Notes under the pieces: model-generated
Databases searched by the model: none
What the model was told of the DNA's origin: nothing
Seen by the model: the letters and a program-made list of their open reading frames with translations, nothing else
Part shown: one piece after another, positions 25,789-34,263 of the stretch
Layout: every line of letters begins with the position of its first letter
How positions within the stretch are numbered: position 1 is the first letter of the stretch
Translations under genes and position numbers: made by a program
From: an uncultured Selenomonas sp.
GTDB taxonomy: Bacteria > Bacillota > Negativicutes > Selenomonadales > Selenomonadaceae
Length of the DNA stretch: 64,000 nucleotides
Assembly: GCA_934202005.1 (NCBI GenBank)
Contig: CAKPXP010000008.1
Coordinates: forward strand, 1 to 64,000
Direction of reading: 5' to 3'

Positions 25789-27237
25789 ATGAAAAATAGT
25801 GTCCTTAGAAATTACATATACAACTTAAGCTATCAAATTTTGACGTTGATAACACCTTTTATAACTACACCCTATTTGTCACGTGTTTTGGGCCCTGATG
25901 GTATCGGTCTATATAGTTATACAACCTCAATTGTCTCATATTTTATATTGTTAGCATCTATGGGGGTTAGCGATTATGCTCAACGAGAGATAGCTTATCA
26001 TCAAAATGATAGGTATATTCAAAGCAGAACTTTTTTTGAAGTACTAGGGATACGAAATGTTCTAGTTGTTATTAGTCTAGTATCATATTATTTATTTCTT
26101 ACACAGGTAGAAAGTGACCATACTATTTACTGGATACAGGCCATTAATATTATTGCGGTCCTGTTTGATATAACATGGTTCTTTCAGGGCTTAGAAGAGT
26201 TTGGGAAGATTGTTGCTCGAAACTTTCTTGTCAGGATAGTAAATATCGTTGCAATCTTTGTCTTCATACACAATCCATCAGATTTGAATTTGTATATCTT
26301 TTTGATAGGATTTATGAATGTTGTTTCAGGATTGTCGATTTGGCTCTATTTGCCTAAATATCTTGTTCATGTTGAGCGTAAAGATATTCGCCCATTTCGT
26401 AACTTCCTGATTATTATACAGCTCTTTTTACCACAGATTGCTATTCAGATATATACAGTTTTAGATAAAACGATGATTGGCGTTATCACAGCATCTCCAG
26501 CGCAGAATGGCTACTATGAACAAGCTGAAAAGATAGTAAAGATGACATTGATGGTAGTTACTTCTTTAGGAACGGTTATGATTCCGAGGATTGCGTCGTC
26601 TTATGCAAATGGCGATATTGCGATGATACGTCATTACATCATGCGATCGTATCGTTTTGTATGGTTGGTTGCTTTACCAATGATGTTTGGTTTAATCGGG
26701 ATAATCGATCAAGTTATACCTTGGTTCTTTGGACCTGGATATGGACCTGTTGGCATCCTTGTTAAGGTATTCAGTGGGCTTCTGTTAGCAATCGGAATCA
26801 ATAATGTCACAGGTGTACAGTTTTTGATTCCGATAAACAAACAAAATATATTCACACTCACTGTCTTGATTGGCGCGGTATTAAATTTTGTCTTAAATCT
26901 AGTTCTGATACCGATATTCATGTCTTTAGGAGCAGCTATTGCATCAGTAACAGCAGAAACGGTAATAGCACTGGTTCAGTTCCATTTTGTAAAGGAATAT
27001 TTTTCTTTAATAGATGTATTATCTATTTCGATAAAATATTTTCTTTGTAGTCTGATAATGTTTTTTGTGTTAGAAATTGTTCAATTTCTTATGGGTTATC
27101 CATCCAGTATTTTGAGTACTATGTCCCTTGTGCTTATTGGGTGTATAATATACGGAATTTTGCTTTTTATATGGAAAGATTCTTTCTTTTTGGAAACTAT
27201 GGAGAAAATTCTAGGAAAGGTGCGTGCTAAGTTATGA
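25789..27237 (+). CDS. wzx: Lipid-linked oligosaccharide flippase (Wzx type)
   Basis: 482 aa, MOP-superfamily membrane protein with 12-14 hydrophobic segments. The N-terminus NYIYNLSYQILTLITPFITTPYLSRVLGPDGIGLYSYT is the Wzx signature, and INIIAVLFDITWFFQGLEEFG follows in the usual place. Translocates undecaprenyl-diphosphate-linked repeat units from cytoplasm to periplasm for Wzy. AT-rich. Its stop overlaps the start of the glycyl radical enzyme gene by 4 nt (ATGA), so the two are translationally coupled. Confidence 0.9.
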   Translation: MKNSVLRNYIYNLSYQILTLITPFITTPYLSRVLGPDGIGLYSYTTSIVSYFILLASMGVSDYAQREIAYHQNDRYIQSRTFFEVLGIRNVLVVISLVSYYLFLTQVESDHTIYWIQAINIIAVLFDITWFFQGLEEFGKIVARNFLVRIVNIVAIFVFIHNPSDLNLYIFLIGFMNVVSGLSIWLYLPKYLVHVERKDIRPFRNFLIIIQLFLPQIAIQIYTVLDKTMIGVITASPAQNGYYEQAEKIVKMTLMVVTSLGTVMIPRIASSYANGDIAMIRHYIMRSYRFVWLVALPMMFGLIGIIDQVIPWFFGPGYGPVGILVKVFSGLLLAIGINNVTGVQFLIPINKQNIFTLTVLIGAVLNFVLNLVLIPIFMSLGAAIASVTAETVIALVQFHFVKEYFSLIDVLSISIKYFLCSLIMFFVLEIVQFLMGYPSSILSTMSLVLIGCIIYGILLFIWKDSFFLETMEKILGKVRAKL

Positions 27238-29279
27238 GCATAAAAAAGATGGGCAAGCATGTGATAAAAAAGATTATTTTAACAACAGATTATGGTCGAC
27301 GTGCTTTTTTCCTTAGGGAGATTCGAGGAAAAGATATTCGTATGGGGAAAAGTAAAGATAATAAGTGGAAATATTTATTTGAAAATATTCATAGAGTACA
27401 TGTATATACTGGCAAGGACTCCGGTAGGGCGATTGGGAATATGTTAAAACATATTCCCATCGAAGTCAATAAAACCGATAATTTCTTTTATTACATTGAT
27501 GAGAAGTCAACATGGGAGCATTCATTCGGACTATATGGTAATACTACCGTAGATTATGATCGTTTGCTAAAAGAATCCCTATCTACTATTCGTTTACAAG
27601 GTAATGATAGTTATTCGACTAGAAATAGAATCTTTATTGATGCTCTGATTCAGTATGTACATAGAGCTGTAGCAATGATTCGTTCGTCAGATAATCCTCA
27701 AAGAGAATTGATTGAAAAAACTATGTTATCCATGGAAAACCGTCCGGCACAGTCTTTCTATGAATCAATTCAGAGAATCTTGTTCGTGAATCAAATTCTA
27801 TGGCAAACTGGCCATATGTTGAATGGCTTGGGGAATCTTGATATGCTTCTCTATCCATACTATAAGCATGATATAGATTCTGGTACTTTATCTAGAGATC
27901 AGGCGTATGCTTATCTGAAAGAGTTTTGTACTATTCTACATCGTAACTATGAATATAAAAGTGCGTGCCTCTTAGGCGATACAGGACAGATTATTCTCTT
28001 AGGAGGAACTGATGAATCTGGTCGGTATACGTATAATGAATTGACCCATCTCTTTATAAGTGTTATTCAAGAATTGTCATTGCCAGATCCTAAAATCTTG
28101 CTTAAGGTGGCTCAAGATATGCCTGATTCGCTTTTGGGAGAGGGTGTTGATTGTATGGCTACAGGGATTGGTAGCCCGTTGCTAGCGAATAGCGATGTCA
28201 TCATTCCTGCAATGACAAAATATGGATATCAGTTAGATGATGCAAGACATTATGCGGTCGCTGCATGTTGGGAGCCTCTAGTTCCAGGTAGTATATCTGA
28301 TGCCAATAATGTCAGATCGTTAAATTATGTGGAACCCCTTTTGCAAGTACTTGATGATTATAACAGTCAATATGATACCTTCGATATACTTTTTGATAAA
28401 TATAAATCATCCTTAAAATCGTATGTACTCGGAGAGGTTAAGGATGTTGAAGATACTCTTAAGATAAATGAAGATGTTGTGATGTCGACCTTTATGAATG
28501 ATTGCGACCTTCGTAAAAAAGATATTACAGAAGGTGGTGCTCGATATAATAATATTGGCTTCACAGGAGCTGGTCTTGGTTGCGCCATCAACTCTTTAAT
28601 AAATATCCGCGACTATATATTCGCAAAGAAAAAATATACAATAGATGAACTGAAAGTGGCATTGAATAATGATTTCCAGAAGGAATCAGAGATGCAAAAG
28701 ACTTTTCAAGATAATCCAAGAAAATATGGTCGTGACATGAGTGATGTGATTGAATTGACACATTCTGTAATTGACACAGTTAATTCAGTTATCGAAGAAT
28801 GCAGAAATCCATTGGGGGGGAGGTATAAGTTCGGTGTGAGTGCGCCTTCTTATATCGATTTAGGAAAGATTACAAAAGCTACACCGGATGGGAGACATGC
28901 AGGACAACCATTTTCTCCGCATATTTCATGTGCAGACGGTGTTGCATACACAGAACTATTGCAGTTTGCAGGGAAGTTAGATTACACGGGCTGCAGATTT
29001 AATGGTAATGTGACTGATTTTATGATTACACCATCGTTCTTGAAGCAAAATAGAGATAAGTTTATCTTGTTTTTGAAGCAGAGCATAAAATTAGGTTTTT
29101 TCGAAATGCAGATGAATGTAGTAGACAGTAAAACTCTTATTGCTGCTCGGAAGAATCCAGATGCATTCCCTAACTTGATTGTACGTGTTTGGGGGTTCAG
29201 TGCATACTTTAAGGATCTTCCAGATGAGTATAAAGATTTGCTGATTGAACGTGCAGTTAAGGCAGAGATGGCAGCATGA
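27234..29279 (+). CDS. Glycyl radical enzyme of unassigned function in the polysaccharide locus
   Basis: 681 aa; pyruvate formate-lyase/dehydratase superfamily. The catalytic thiyl site is AACWEPLVPGS with Cys345 and Glu347. The C-x-E pattern is found in diol dehydratases, CutC and HypD and differs from the Cys-Cys of pyruvate formate-lyase. The glycyl radical loop is RVWGFSAYF with Gly654, 28 residues from the end. Substrate-barrel segments such as LANSDVIIPAM and EGGARYNNIGFTGAGLG are present. It is about 70-160 residues shorter than the well-known members. Coupled upstream to wzx and downstream to its activase by ATGA overlaps. Product class is therefore probably an eliminase or dehydratase, substrate unknown; being locked to a flippase suggests a sugar, polyol or glycan-linked substituent. 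A G7 tract at 28814-28820 is in frame. Confidence 0.85.
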   Translation: MSIKKMGKHVIKKIILTTDYGRRAFFLREIRGKDIRMGKSKDNKWKYLFENIHRVHVYTGKDSGRAIGNMLKHIPIEVNKTDNFFYYIDEKSTWEHSFGLYGNTTVDYDRLLKESLSTIRLQGNDSYSTRNRIFIDALIQYVHRAVAMIRSSDNPQRELIEKTMLSMENRPAQSFYESIQRILFVNQILWQTGHMLNGLGNLDMLLYPYYKHDIDSGTLSRDQAYAYLKEFCTILHRNYEYKSACLLGDTGQIILLGGTDESGRYTYNELTHLFISVIQELSLPDPKILLKVAQDMPDSLLGEGVDCMATGIGSPLLANSDVIIPAMTKYGYQLDDARHYAVAACWEPLVPGSISDANNVRSLNYVEPLLQVLDDYNSQYDTFDILFDKYKSSLKSYVLGEVKDVEDTLKINEDVVMSTFMNDCDLRKKDITEGGARYNNIGFTGAGLGCAINSLINIRDYIFAKKKYTIDELKVALNNDFQKESEMQKTFQDNPRKYGRDMSDVIELTHSVIDTVNSVIEECRNPLGGRYKFGVSAPSYIDLGKITKATPDGRHAGQPFSPHISCADGVAYTELLQFAGKLDYTGCRFNGNVTDFMITPSFLKQNRDKFILFLKQSIKLGFFEMQMNVVDSKTLIAARKNPDAFPNLIVRVWGFSAYFKDLPDEYKDLLIERAVKAEMAA

Positions 29280-30037
29280 GCGATAAAATTTTAGTAGGGA
29301 ATATACAGCGCTTCTCATTACATGATGGCCCAGGGATACGTACGACCGTTTTTTTGCTAGGCTGTGGCATCCACTGCCCTTGGTGTGCAAATCCTGAAAA
29401 CCTTCTTATGAAGCAACGACACTATCCAGATGCCGAAAGTATATACGGTCGTTATTATACTTCGGATGAATTGCTGAATGAGATTTTAGCCGACGAGATC
29501 TTCTTTGTCGATGGGGGTGGGATAACCTTTTCAGGAGGTGAAGCATTATTATCGGCGCCTCGATTGGTAGATGTTTGGGAAAAACTAAAAAGACGTTCTA
29601 TCAATATAGCTGTGGAAACATCTTTATTTGTACCAGAAGAGTATTTATCATTAACAGACGGATTGATAGATTTATATATGGTAGATGTTAAAATCCTTGT
29701 TCCTGAGATGTGTAAGAATATATTAGGTGGCGATATAAATTTATATCGACGAAACTTTTCATGGATTAGGCGCAAAAATAAAAATATGATTTTACGTTTT
29801 CCTATGGTTAATCCAGATACGATTAATAATGAAAATATAGGACTACTTATTGATTTTTTAAATGAATTCTCTGTGAAAAAAATACAAATTTTTCCTATAC
29901 ATAATCTAGGAAAAAGTAAATATCAAAATCTTGGAGAAGTATATCATGAATATGTACCTATAGAAAACGAGAAGGTCGCAGAATTAAAAGAAAAATTGGC
30001 ATCTTTAGGGATACAATGTGAGTCTTTAAAAATATAG
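29276..30037 (+). CDS. Glycyl radical enzyme activase (radical SAM)
   Basis: 253 aa. Uses a [4Fe-4S] cluster and S-adenosylmethionine to place the radical on Gly654 of the preceding enzyme. Seen: IQRFSLHDGPGIRTTVFLLGC, the cluster motif C30-x3-C34-x2-C37 followed by ANPE, and FSGGEALL (SAM-binding G-G-E, 86-89). Residues between the cluster and GGE are too few, and lack the cysteines, for the extra ferredoxin-like domain found in activases of dehydratase-type enzymes, so it is minimal like PflA. Starts inside the stop of the enzyme gene. GC-poor like its partner. The AT-rich block ends exactly at its stop codon. Confidence 0.92.
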   Translation: MSDKILVGNIQRFSLHDGPGIRTTVFLLGCGIHCPWCANPENLLMKQRHYPDAESIYGRYYTSDELLNEILADEIFFVDGGGITFSGGEALLSAPRLVDVWEKLKRRSINIAVETSLFVPEEYLSLTDGLIDLYMVDVKILVPEMCKNILGGDINLYRRNFSWIRRKNKNMILRFPMVNPDTINNENIGLLIDFLNEFSVKKIQIFPIHNLGKSKYQNLGEVYHEYVPIENEKVAELKEKLASLGIQCESLKI

Positions 30038-30044
30038 CACCTAT

Positions 30045-30890
30045 ACGTCCAAGTACTGGGGTACGCGGGCGGAGGAGCTCAGTACGACTTGGTGCAGTGG
30101 CCGTATCTATCAGCCGTCGCTGCGAGAGGTGCTGTTCGGCTCGTATCCTGATGCGGATGCATCGGCGAATGTCTATTATGCCAAGGAGATGCGCTATCCG
30201 AAGCAGGGCGGCTACCGTGCTTTCGTGCAGAGGGTGGCTGAGCAGCTGGATATCCGCTACGGCTGGGAGGTCTGCGCGATCGATACGGAGGCGAAGGTGC
30301 TGCATTTCACGAATGGCGAGCAATATGCGTATGATGAGCTCATCAGCACGATGCCGCTGCCGGAGATCCTGCCGCTCGTCTGTGATGATGAGCAGGTACT
30401 GGAGGAGGCCGCGCAGCTCGCGGCGACGTCGATGGCACTGGTATCCGTCGGGTTCCGCAGGGAGATTGCCCCGCCGGCACTTTGGTTCTATGTCTATGAT
30501 GAGGATATCCCGTTCGCTCGCGTGCATTCGCCTAGCATGAAATCTGCCTGGAACGCACCGCAAGGCAAGAGCTCGTTGCAGTTCGAGGTGTACTATAGCG
30601 AGGAGATGCCACTTGCTTATAACGATGGTGAGCTGCAGGAAAAGGTTTTGCAGTCCATGGAACGCATGGGGCTGGCTACGCGGGATGATGTCGAGGTCAT
30701 CGATGTGCGCCATGTGAAGTATGCCAATGTCATCTTCTATCAGGGGATGGAGCAGCACCGCGATGTGGTCTTGCAATATCTCGCGTCGAAGGGCATTCAC
30801 TCCTGTGGTCGGTTTGGCAGATGGGACTATCTCTGGAGTCATCAGAGCTTCGTGTCCGGCGTGGAGGCGGTGAAGCGGATTGAAGACTGA
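30045..30890 (+). pseudogene. FAD-dependent amine oxidase/protoporphyrinogen oxidase-like protein, 5'-truncated
   Basis: From about 30045 the frame reads TSKYWGTRAEELSTTW, PSLREVLFGSYPDA, QGGYRAFVQRVAEQL and on to 30890, which is the middle and C-terminal half of an NAD(P)-binding/FAD-dependent oxidase of the UDP-galactopyranose mutase-like, capsule-associated group. The dinucleotide-binding N-terminus (roughly 170-180 residues) is absent: the sequence before 30040 belongs to the activase, with an abrupt change from AT-rich to GC-rich. There is no ribosome binding site at the first internal start (GTG 30129). A gene stump left where the wzx-radical-enzyme block joined the backbone. Confidence 0.75.
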
Positions 30891-31241
30891 GCTTCCGGCT
30901 ACATGAAGCCACTGAATCCGCGCGAGAGAGCCACCGAATCCGCGCGCGAGCCACGAGGCAAAGGGCGGCGTGCCAACGTGAGCAGAGATAGGAAAGCCAG
31001 CACTGAGGAGAGTTCCTCGCATGCTAGTATAGGCCGTACCTCTCCACGGGGAGAGATGCGGCCTATGGCTGCTGCGAGAGATGTGTCTCATAGTGCTGGC
31101 TTTTCTGCGAGGACGGGCGCACAATGTCCACAAAGTGGGCATTTGTGCTTTGAGGATGCTGTTTCTGCCGCCTGTGAAAGAGGATCGGGAGATGGCGGGG
31201 CTGTTTCGAGGAAGTCGGTCAGGCGTTTGGGATGCCGCTGC
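30891..31241. repeat. Gene-free region with long inverted repeat and hairpin repeat copy B
   Basis: 30995-31101 is an imperfect inverted repeat of about 107 bp: outer arms AGCCAGCACTGA / TCATAGTGCTGGCT, inner arms of 17 bp (31029-31045 and 31050-31066), followed by TTTT. Directly after it, 31101-31148 holds hairpin repeat copy B (TTTTCTGCGAGGACGGGCGC then the AAA-loop hairpin). On the minus strand the first structure could end the Rpn transcript. No gene supported. Confidence 0.6.
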
Positions 31242-32117
31242 TCAGAATGCCAGGCCGTTGTCCTTGGCGATTTGGCGGATTTCCTCGGGGGAGAGCTGGG
31301 TGGAGTTTGTGATGACCCCGAGCGGTATGCCGCACTTGAGCAGTTTCAGCGTGACTTCTTTCATGGCATTGCGCTTGCCACGTGCCTCACCGCGTGCTTC
31401 ACCGCGTGCCTCACCGTCTTCCATTGCGACTTCTAGCGCGCGTTTCTGATCCCATTTGAAATTAACCATGTCGAATACCTCGCTTTCGTTTTTCTGAAAA
31501 TAATTGGTCATGATGTCGTGGGTTTTACAGTAGGTGATGGCCTGCCTGATTGCGGTTTTGAGCTCGAGTCCCTCGCGGACGCCGTCGCGGACTTTCTGTA
31601 CGAATATGCTGTAGCAGCGCAGTTCGTAGCAGGATGCCAGGAGCTTGCTGTCGGGGGAGTAGTTGATGTTGTAGCAGTCGACGACGAGATCCAGGGTGTC
31701 GGTCGGATGGGAGAAGGCGTCTTGGAGATGGAGCTTTTGATGCTCGGGTTCTTCCTGTGCTCCGTTGTAGAATACGTAGAACTCTGGAGCGGGAATCTTG
31801 ATGATGCGTGAACGGTAGATGACTTCCTGTGAGTCGATCTGGCGGTTGTAGAGTTTCGCGATGTACCAGAGCATGCGCAAGGGCATATTGGGGTTCCACG
31901 AGCTTTGGTGTTCCATGAGGATGATGTCGCGACCGCCGATGCGGAAGCTGATGTCGTTCTTGATGTCGTTGAAGAATACACCGCGCAGGGTCGTGATGGT
32001 GATTTCTTTTGGCGTGATGTGGCGGCCGGTCAGCGCTGCGTAGAGGCTGGCCAGCCGCTGTTTGTCGTTGAAGATGTGGCGGAATAGCGAGTCTTTGAAT
32101 GTCCGTTTCGCTTTCAT
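31242..32117 (-). CDS. Rpn-family recombination-promoting nuclease/putative transposase
   Basis: 291 aa from ATG 32117 (AACGAGGT upstream; a TTG 6 nt earlier is less likely). Rpn proteins have a PD-(D/E)XK nuclease fold, often called PDDEXK_2 transposase-like. Recognisable: FKDSLFRHIFNDKQRLASLYAALTG, DISFRIGGRDIILMEHQSSWNPNMPLRMLWY (D…E-x-Q active-site strand), FYVFYNGAQEEPE, then a C-terminal segment with GEARGEARGEARGK, three copies of a 12-bp unit at about 31378-31413. Such proteins cut DNA and are spread through genomes as accessory genes; copy number and repeat number vary. Monocistronic, with its own extended -10 promoter. Confidence 0.85.
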   Translation of the reverse strand: MKAKRTFKDSLFRHIFNDKQRLASLYAALTGRHITPKEITITTLRGVFFNDIKNDISFRIGGRDIILMEHQSSWNPNMPLRMLWYIAKLYNRQIDSQEVIYRSRIIKIPAPEFYVFYNGAQEEPEHQKLHLQDAFSHPTDTLDLVVDCYNINYSPDSKLLASCYELRCYSIFVQKVRDGVREGLELKTAIRQAITYCKTHDIMTNYFQKNESEVFDMVNFKWDQKRALEVAMEDGEARGEARGEARGKRNAMKEVTLKLLKCGIPLGVITNSTQLSPEEIRQIAKDNGLAF

Positions 32118-32179
32118 GTGCAAGTACCTCGTTGGTTGTGCGGAGCGTTCCCATGGGGGCGGCCGTTGTTTCCGCCTAT

Positions 32180-32188
32180 ATTATATCA
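32180..32188 (-). promoter_or_regulatory. Extended -10 promoter of the Rpn gene
   Basis: Minus strand TGA-TATAAT (32188-32180) about 65 bp before the start codon; -35 is weak. Confidence 0.55.
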
Positions 32189-32284
32189 TATGCGCGGTGG
32201 TGAGAGGTATACTTGGTTGCTTCGTCAGGTCGGCTGGAGGACGCCGCAGCGGCATGGCGGCAGGTAGCAGTGTGTGGCATGACG

Positions 32285-32339
32285 AAAAGAGGCAGCGCCT
32301 CGATGCCAGGTTGCCAGGTATCGGGGCGCTGTCTCTTTT
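32285..32339 (-). terminator. Terminator of the AGCS transporter gene
   Basis: 20-bp imperfect stem AAAAGAGGCAGCGCCTCGAT / ATCGGGGCGCTGTCTCTTTT, 15-nt loop, T-rich on the minus strand after the stem. A/T tracts at both ends make it usable in both directions. Confidence 0.75.
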
Positions 32340-32345
32340 TCTGCG

Positions 32346-32383
32346 AGGACGGGCGCATGATGTCCGCGGGGCGGAGCTTGTGC
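32346..32383 (+). repeat. Hairpin repeat copy C
   Basis: Begins AGGACGGGCGCATGATGTCC like copies A and B, preceded by the same TTTTCTGCG as copy B; loop GGG and closing arm GCGGAGCTTGTGC. The stem base pair next to the loop is G-C where A and B have A-T. Confidence 0.6.
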
Positions 32384-32415
32384 CTGCAGGTTACATAGCC
32401 GCTATGGCAGCGACG

Positions 32416-33789
32416 TCAGACATACGGGTTCTTGTCTGCCTTCTGCGGCTGGCTGCGATAGTCCATATATTTCTTTGTCTCCGCGACGATGACGCCCGAG
32501 AGCGCGATGAGCGCGATGAGGTTCGGGATGGCCATGAGGCCGTTGACGATGTCCGCGAGGATCCAGATGGCTTCGAGCTTGAGGAACGCGCCGGAGGCGA
32601 TGAGCACGATGAAGATGAGCCGGTAGGGCAGCACGCCCTTCGTGCCGAAGAGGTAGATGCAGGCGCGCTCGCCGTAGTAGTTCCAGCCGAGGATCGTCGT
32701 GAACGCGAAGAGTACGAGCGAGAGCGTGAGCAGGCTGCCGCCGATGCTGCCATACGTCGTCATAAACGCGCTGTTCGTCATCGCCGCGCCCGCGGCGTCG
32801 CCCTGCCAGACGCCCGTGAGGACGAGCGCGAGGCCCGTCATCGTGCAGATGATGATCGTATCGATGAACGTGCCCGTCATCGAGATGAGGCCCTGCTCCG
32901 CCGGCCACTTCGTCTTCGCGGCCGCCGCGGCGATCGGCGCCGAGCCGAGGCCGGATTCATTGGAGAAGACGCCGCGCGCGATGCCGTTCTGCATCGCCAT
33001 CATGATCGTCGAGCCGGCGAAGCCGCCGACGGCCGCCTGGCCCGTGAACGCATCCTCGAGGATGAGCGCGATGGCCGCCGGCAGCTGGTCGATGTAGACG
33101 ACGATGAGTCCGATGCAGATTGCGACGTAGAAGAGCGCCATGAACGGGATGATCTTCGATGCGACGCGCGCGATGGACTGGAGGCCGCCGATCGTGATCG
33201 CCGCGATGAAGAACGTCAGGATCGCGTCCGTCGCCGCCTTCGGGAAGCCGAACGAGAGCTCCACGCTGTCGACGATGGCGTTGACCTGCGGGAACGTGCC
33301 GATGCCGAAAAACGCCACGCCGATGCACGCGAGCGCGAAGAACGTCGCGAGCGGCTTCCATTTCTCGCCCATGCCATTTCGGATATAGAACATCGGGCCG
33401 CCGGCGATCTCGCCTTTCTCGTCGACCGAGCGGTACTTGATCGCGAGCAGGCCCTCGGAATACTTCGTCGCCATGCCGAAGAACGCCGCCAGCCACATCC
33501 AGAAGATCGCGCCCGGGCCGCCGACCTTCACTGCCGTCGCGACGCCGACGATATTGCCCGTGCCGACCGTCGCCGCGAGCGCCACGCAGAGCGCCTTGAA
33601 GCTCGAGACGTCGCCCTCGCCCTTGTTCTGCGCGCGGAAGATCAGCTTGAGCGCGAGCGGCAGGCGGAACACCTGCAAGAGATGTAGCCGCACCGTCAGG
33701 AAGATGCCCGTGCCGACGAGCAGCGTGATGAGCGGCGGGCCCCACATGAACGTATCAATCGCATTGAGTACGGGGATGAGAAATTCCAT
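32416..33789 (-). CDS. Sodium:amino acid symporter, AGCS family
   Basis: 457 aa inner-membrane protein with 10-11 hydrophobic segments; imports alanine, glycine or another small amino acid with Na+. The family signature GTGNIVGVATAVKVGGPGAIFWMW is at about residues 77-100; MQNGIARGVFSNESGLGSAPIA lies mid-protein, and GWNYYGERACIYLFG near residue 375. Full length; AGGAGG before the ATG. Own promoter and terminator. No neighbouring enzyme hints at the exact substrate. Confidence 0.92.
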   Translation of the reverse strand: MEFLIPVLNAIDTFMWGPPLITLLVGTGIFLTVRLHLLQVFRLPLALKLIFRAQNKGEGDVSSFKALCVALAATVGTGNIVGVATAVKVGGPGAIFWMWLAAFFGMATKYSEGLLAIKYRSVDEKGEIAGGPMFYIRNGMGEKWKPLATFFALACIGVAFFGIGTFPQVNAIVDSVELSFGFPKAATDAILTFFIAAITIGGLQSIARVASKIIPFMALFYVAICIGLIVVYIDQLPAAIALILEDAFTGQAAVGGFAGSTIMMAMQNGIARGVFSNESGLGSAPIAAAAAKTKWPAEQGLISMTGTFIDTIIICTMTGLALVLTGVWQGDAAGAAMTNSAFMTTYGSIGGSLLTLSLVLFAFTTILGWNYYGERACIYLFGTKGVLPYRLIFIVLIASGAFLKLEAIWILADIVNGLMAIPNLIALIALSGVIVAETKKYMDYRSQPQKADKNPYV

Positions 33790-34163
33790 ACATACAACCT
33801 CCTGGAAGATACCGTCCTCATAAAGAGGACAAAAGTTTGCTAAAAATAAGGACAGTCCCTATTGTACCACATACATGGACAGTTGTCTCGCTATTTCGAT
33901 ACATTTTTTGTAAAAGGGCTGCCCTGAGGTCTCTTGGCGCGCGTGCGGCGCTGCGCTTATGGCGGGACGTGAGCGTCGCGAGAGGAACGTCTCCTGGCGC
34001 GCGTGCGGCGCAGCGCCGGAAGCGCTGCCTTGGAAGCGCGCGATGGTGCGGCGCGGCCGCGCCGCGAAGATCGGGCAGGATGCTTCGGGCGGCCGGCCGC
34101 GGCGCTGTTTTGCCGAACGCGTGCGGCGGGATTTTCGGGAGGCGGTATTTTTTTGCGCCTAAG
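33790..34163. other. Intergenic region with promoter and 28-bp direct repeat
   Basis: Contains the AGCS promoter and two 28-bp copies (33929-33956, 33989-34016; two mismatches, spaced exactly 60 bp) beginning GTCTCTTGGCGCGCGTGCGG. No gene seen in the rest. Confidence 0.5.
33861..33889 (-). promoter_or_regulatory. Promoter of the AGCS transporter gene
   Basis: Minus strand GAGACA (33889-33884), 17-bp spacer, TACAAT (33866-33861), preceded by TGG (extended -10). Confidence 0.6.
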
Positions 34164-34165
34164 TA

Positions 34166-34174
34166 TGCTAAAAT
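34166..34174 (+). promoter_or_regulatory. Extended -10 promoter for rpiB-glyA-upp
   Basis: TGC-TAAAAT at 34166-34174 behind a T-rich stretch; no clear -35. Start codon of rpiB follows about 90 bp later. Confidence 0.5.
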
Positions 34175-34263
34175 AAGAAACAGACTACACGTAGGCGCGC
34201 CGGCATTTCGGGCATGGTGCGCGCAGCTCGCGTAGCAGAGGCTTGGAAAGGTGGAATGAACGC

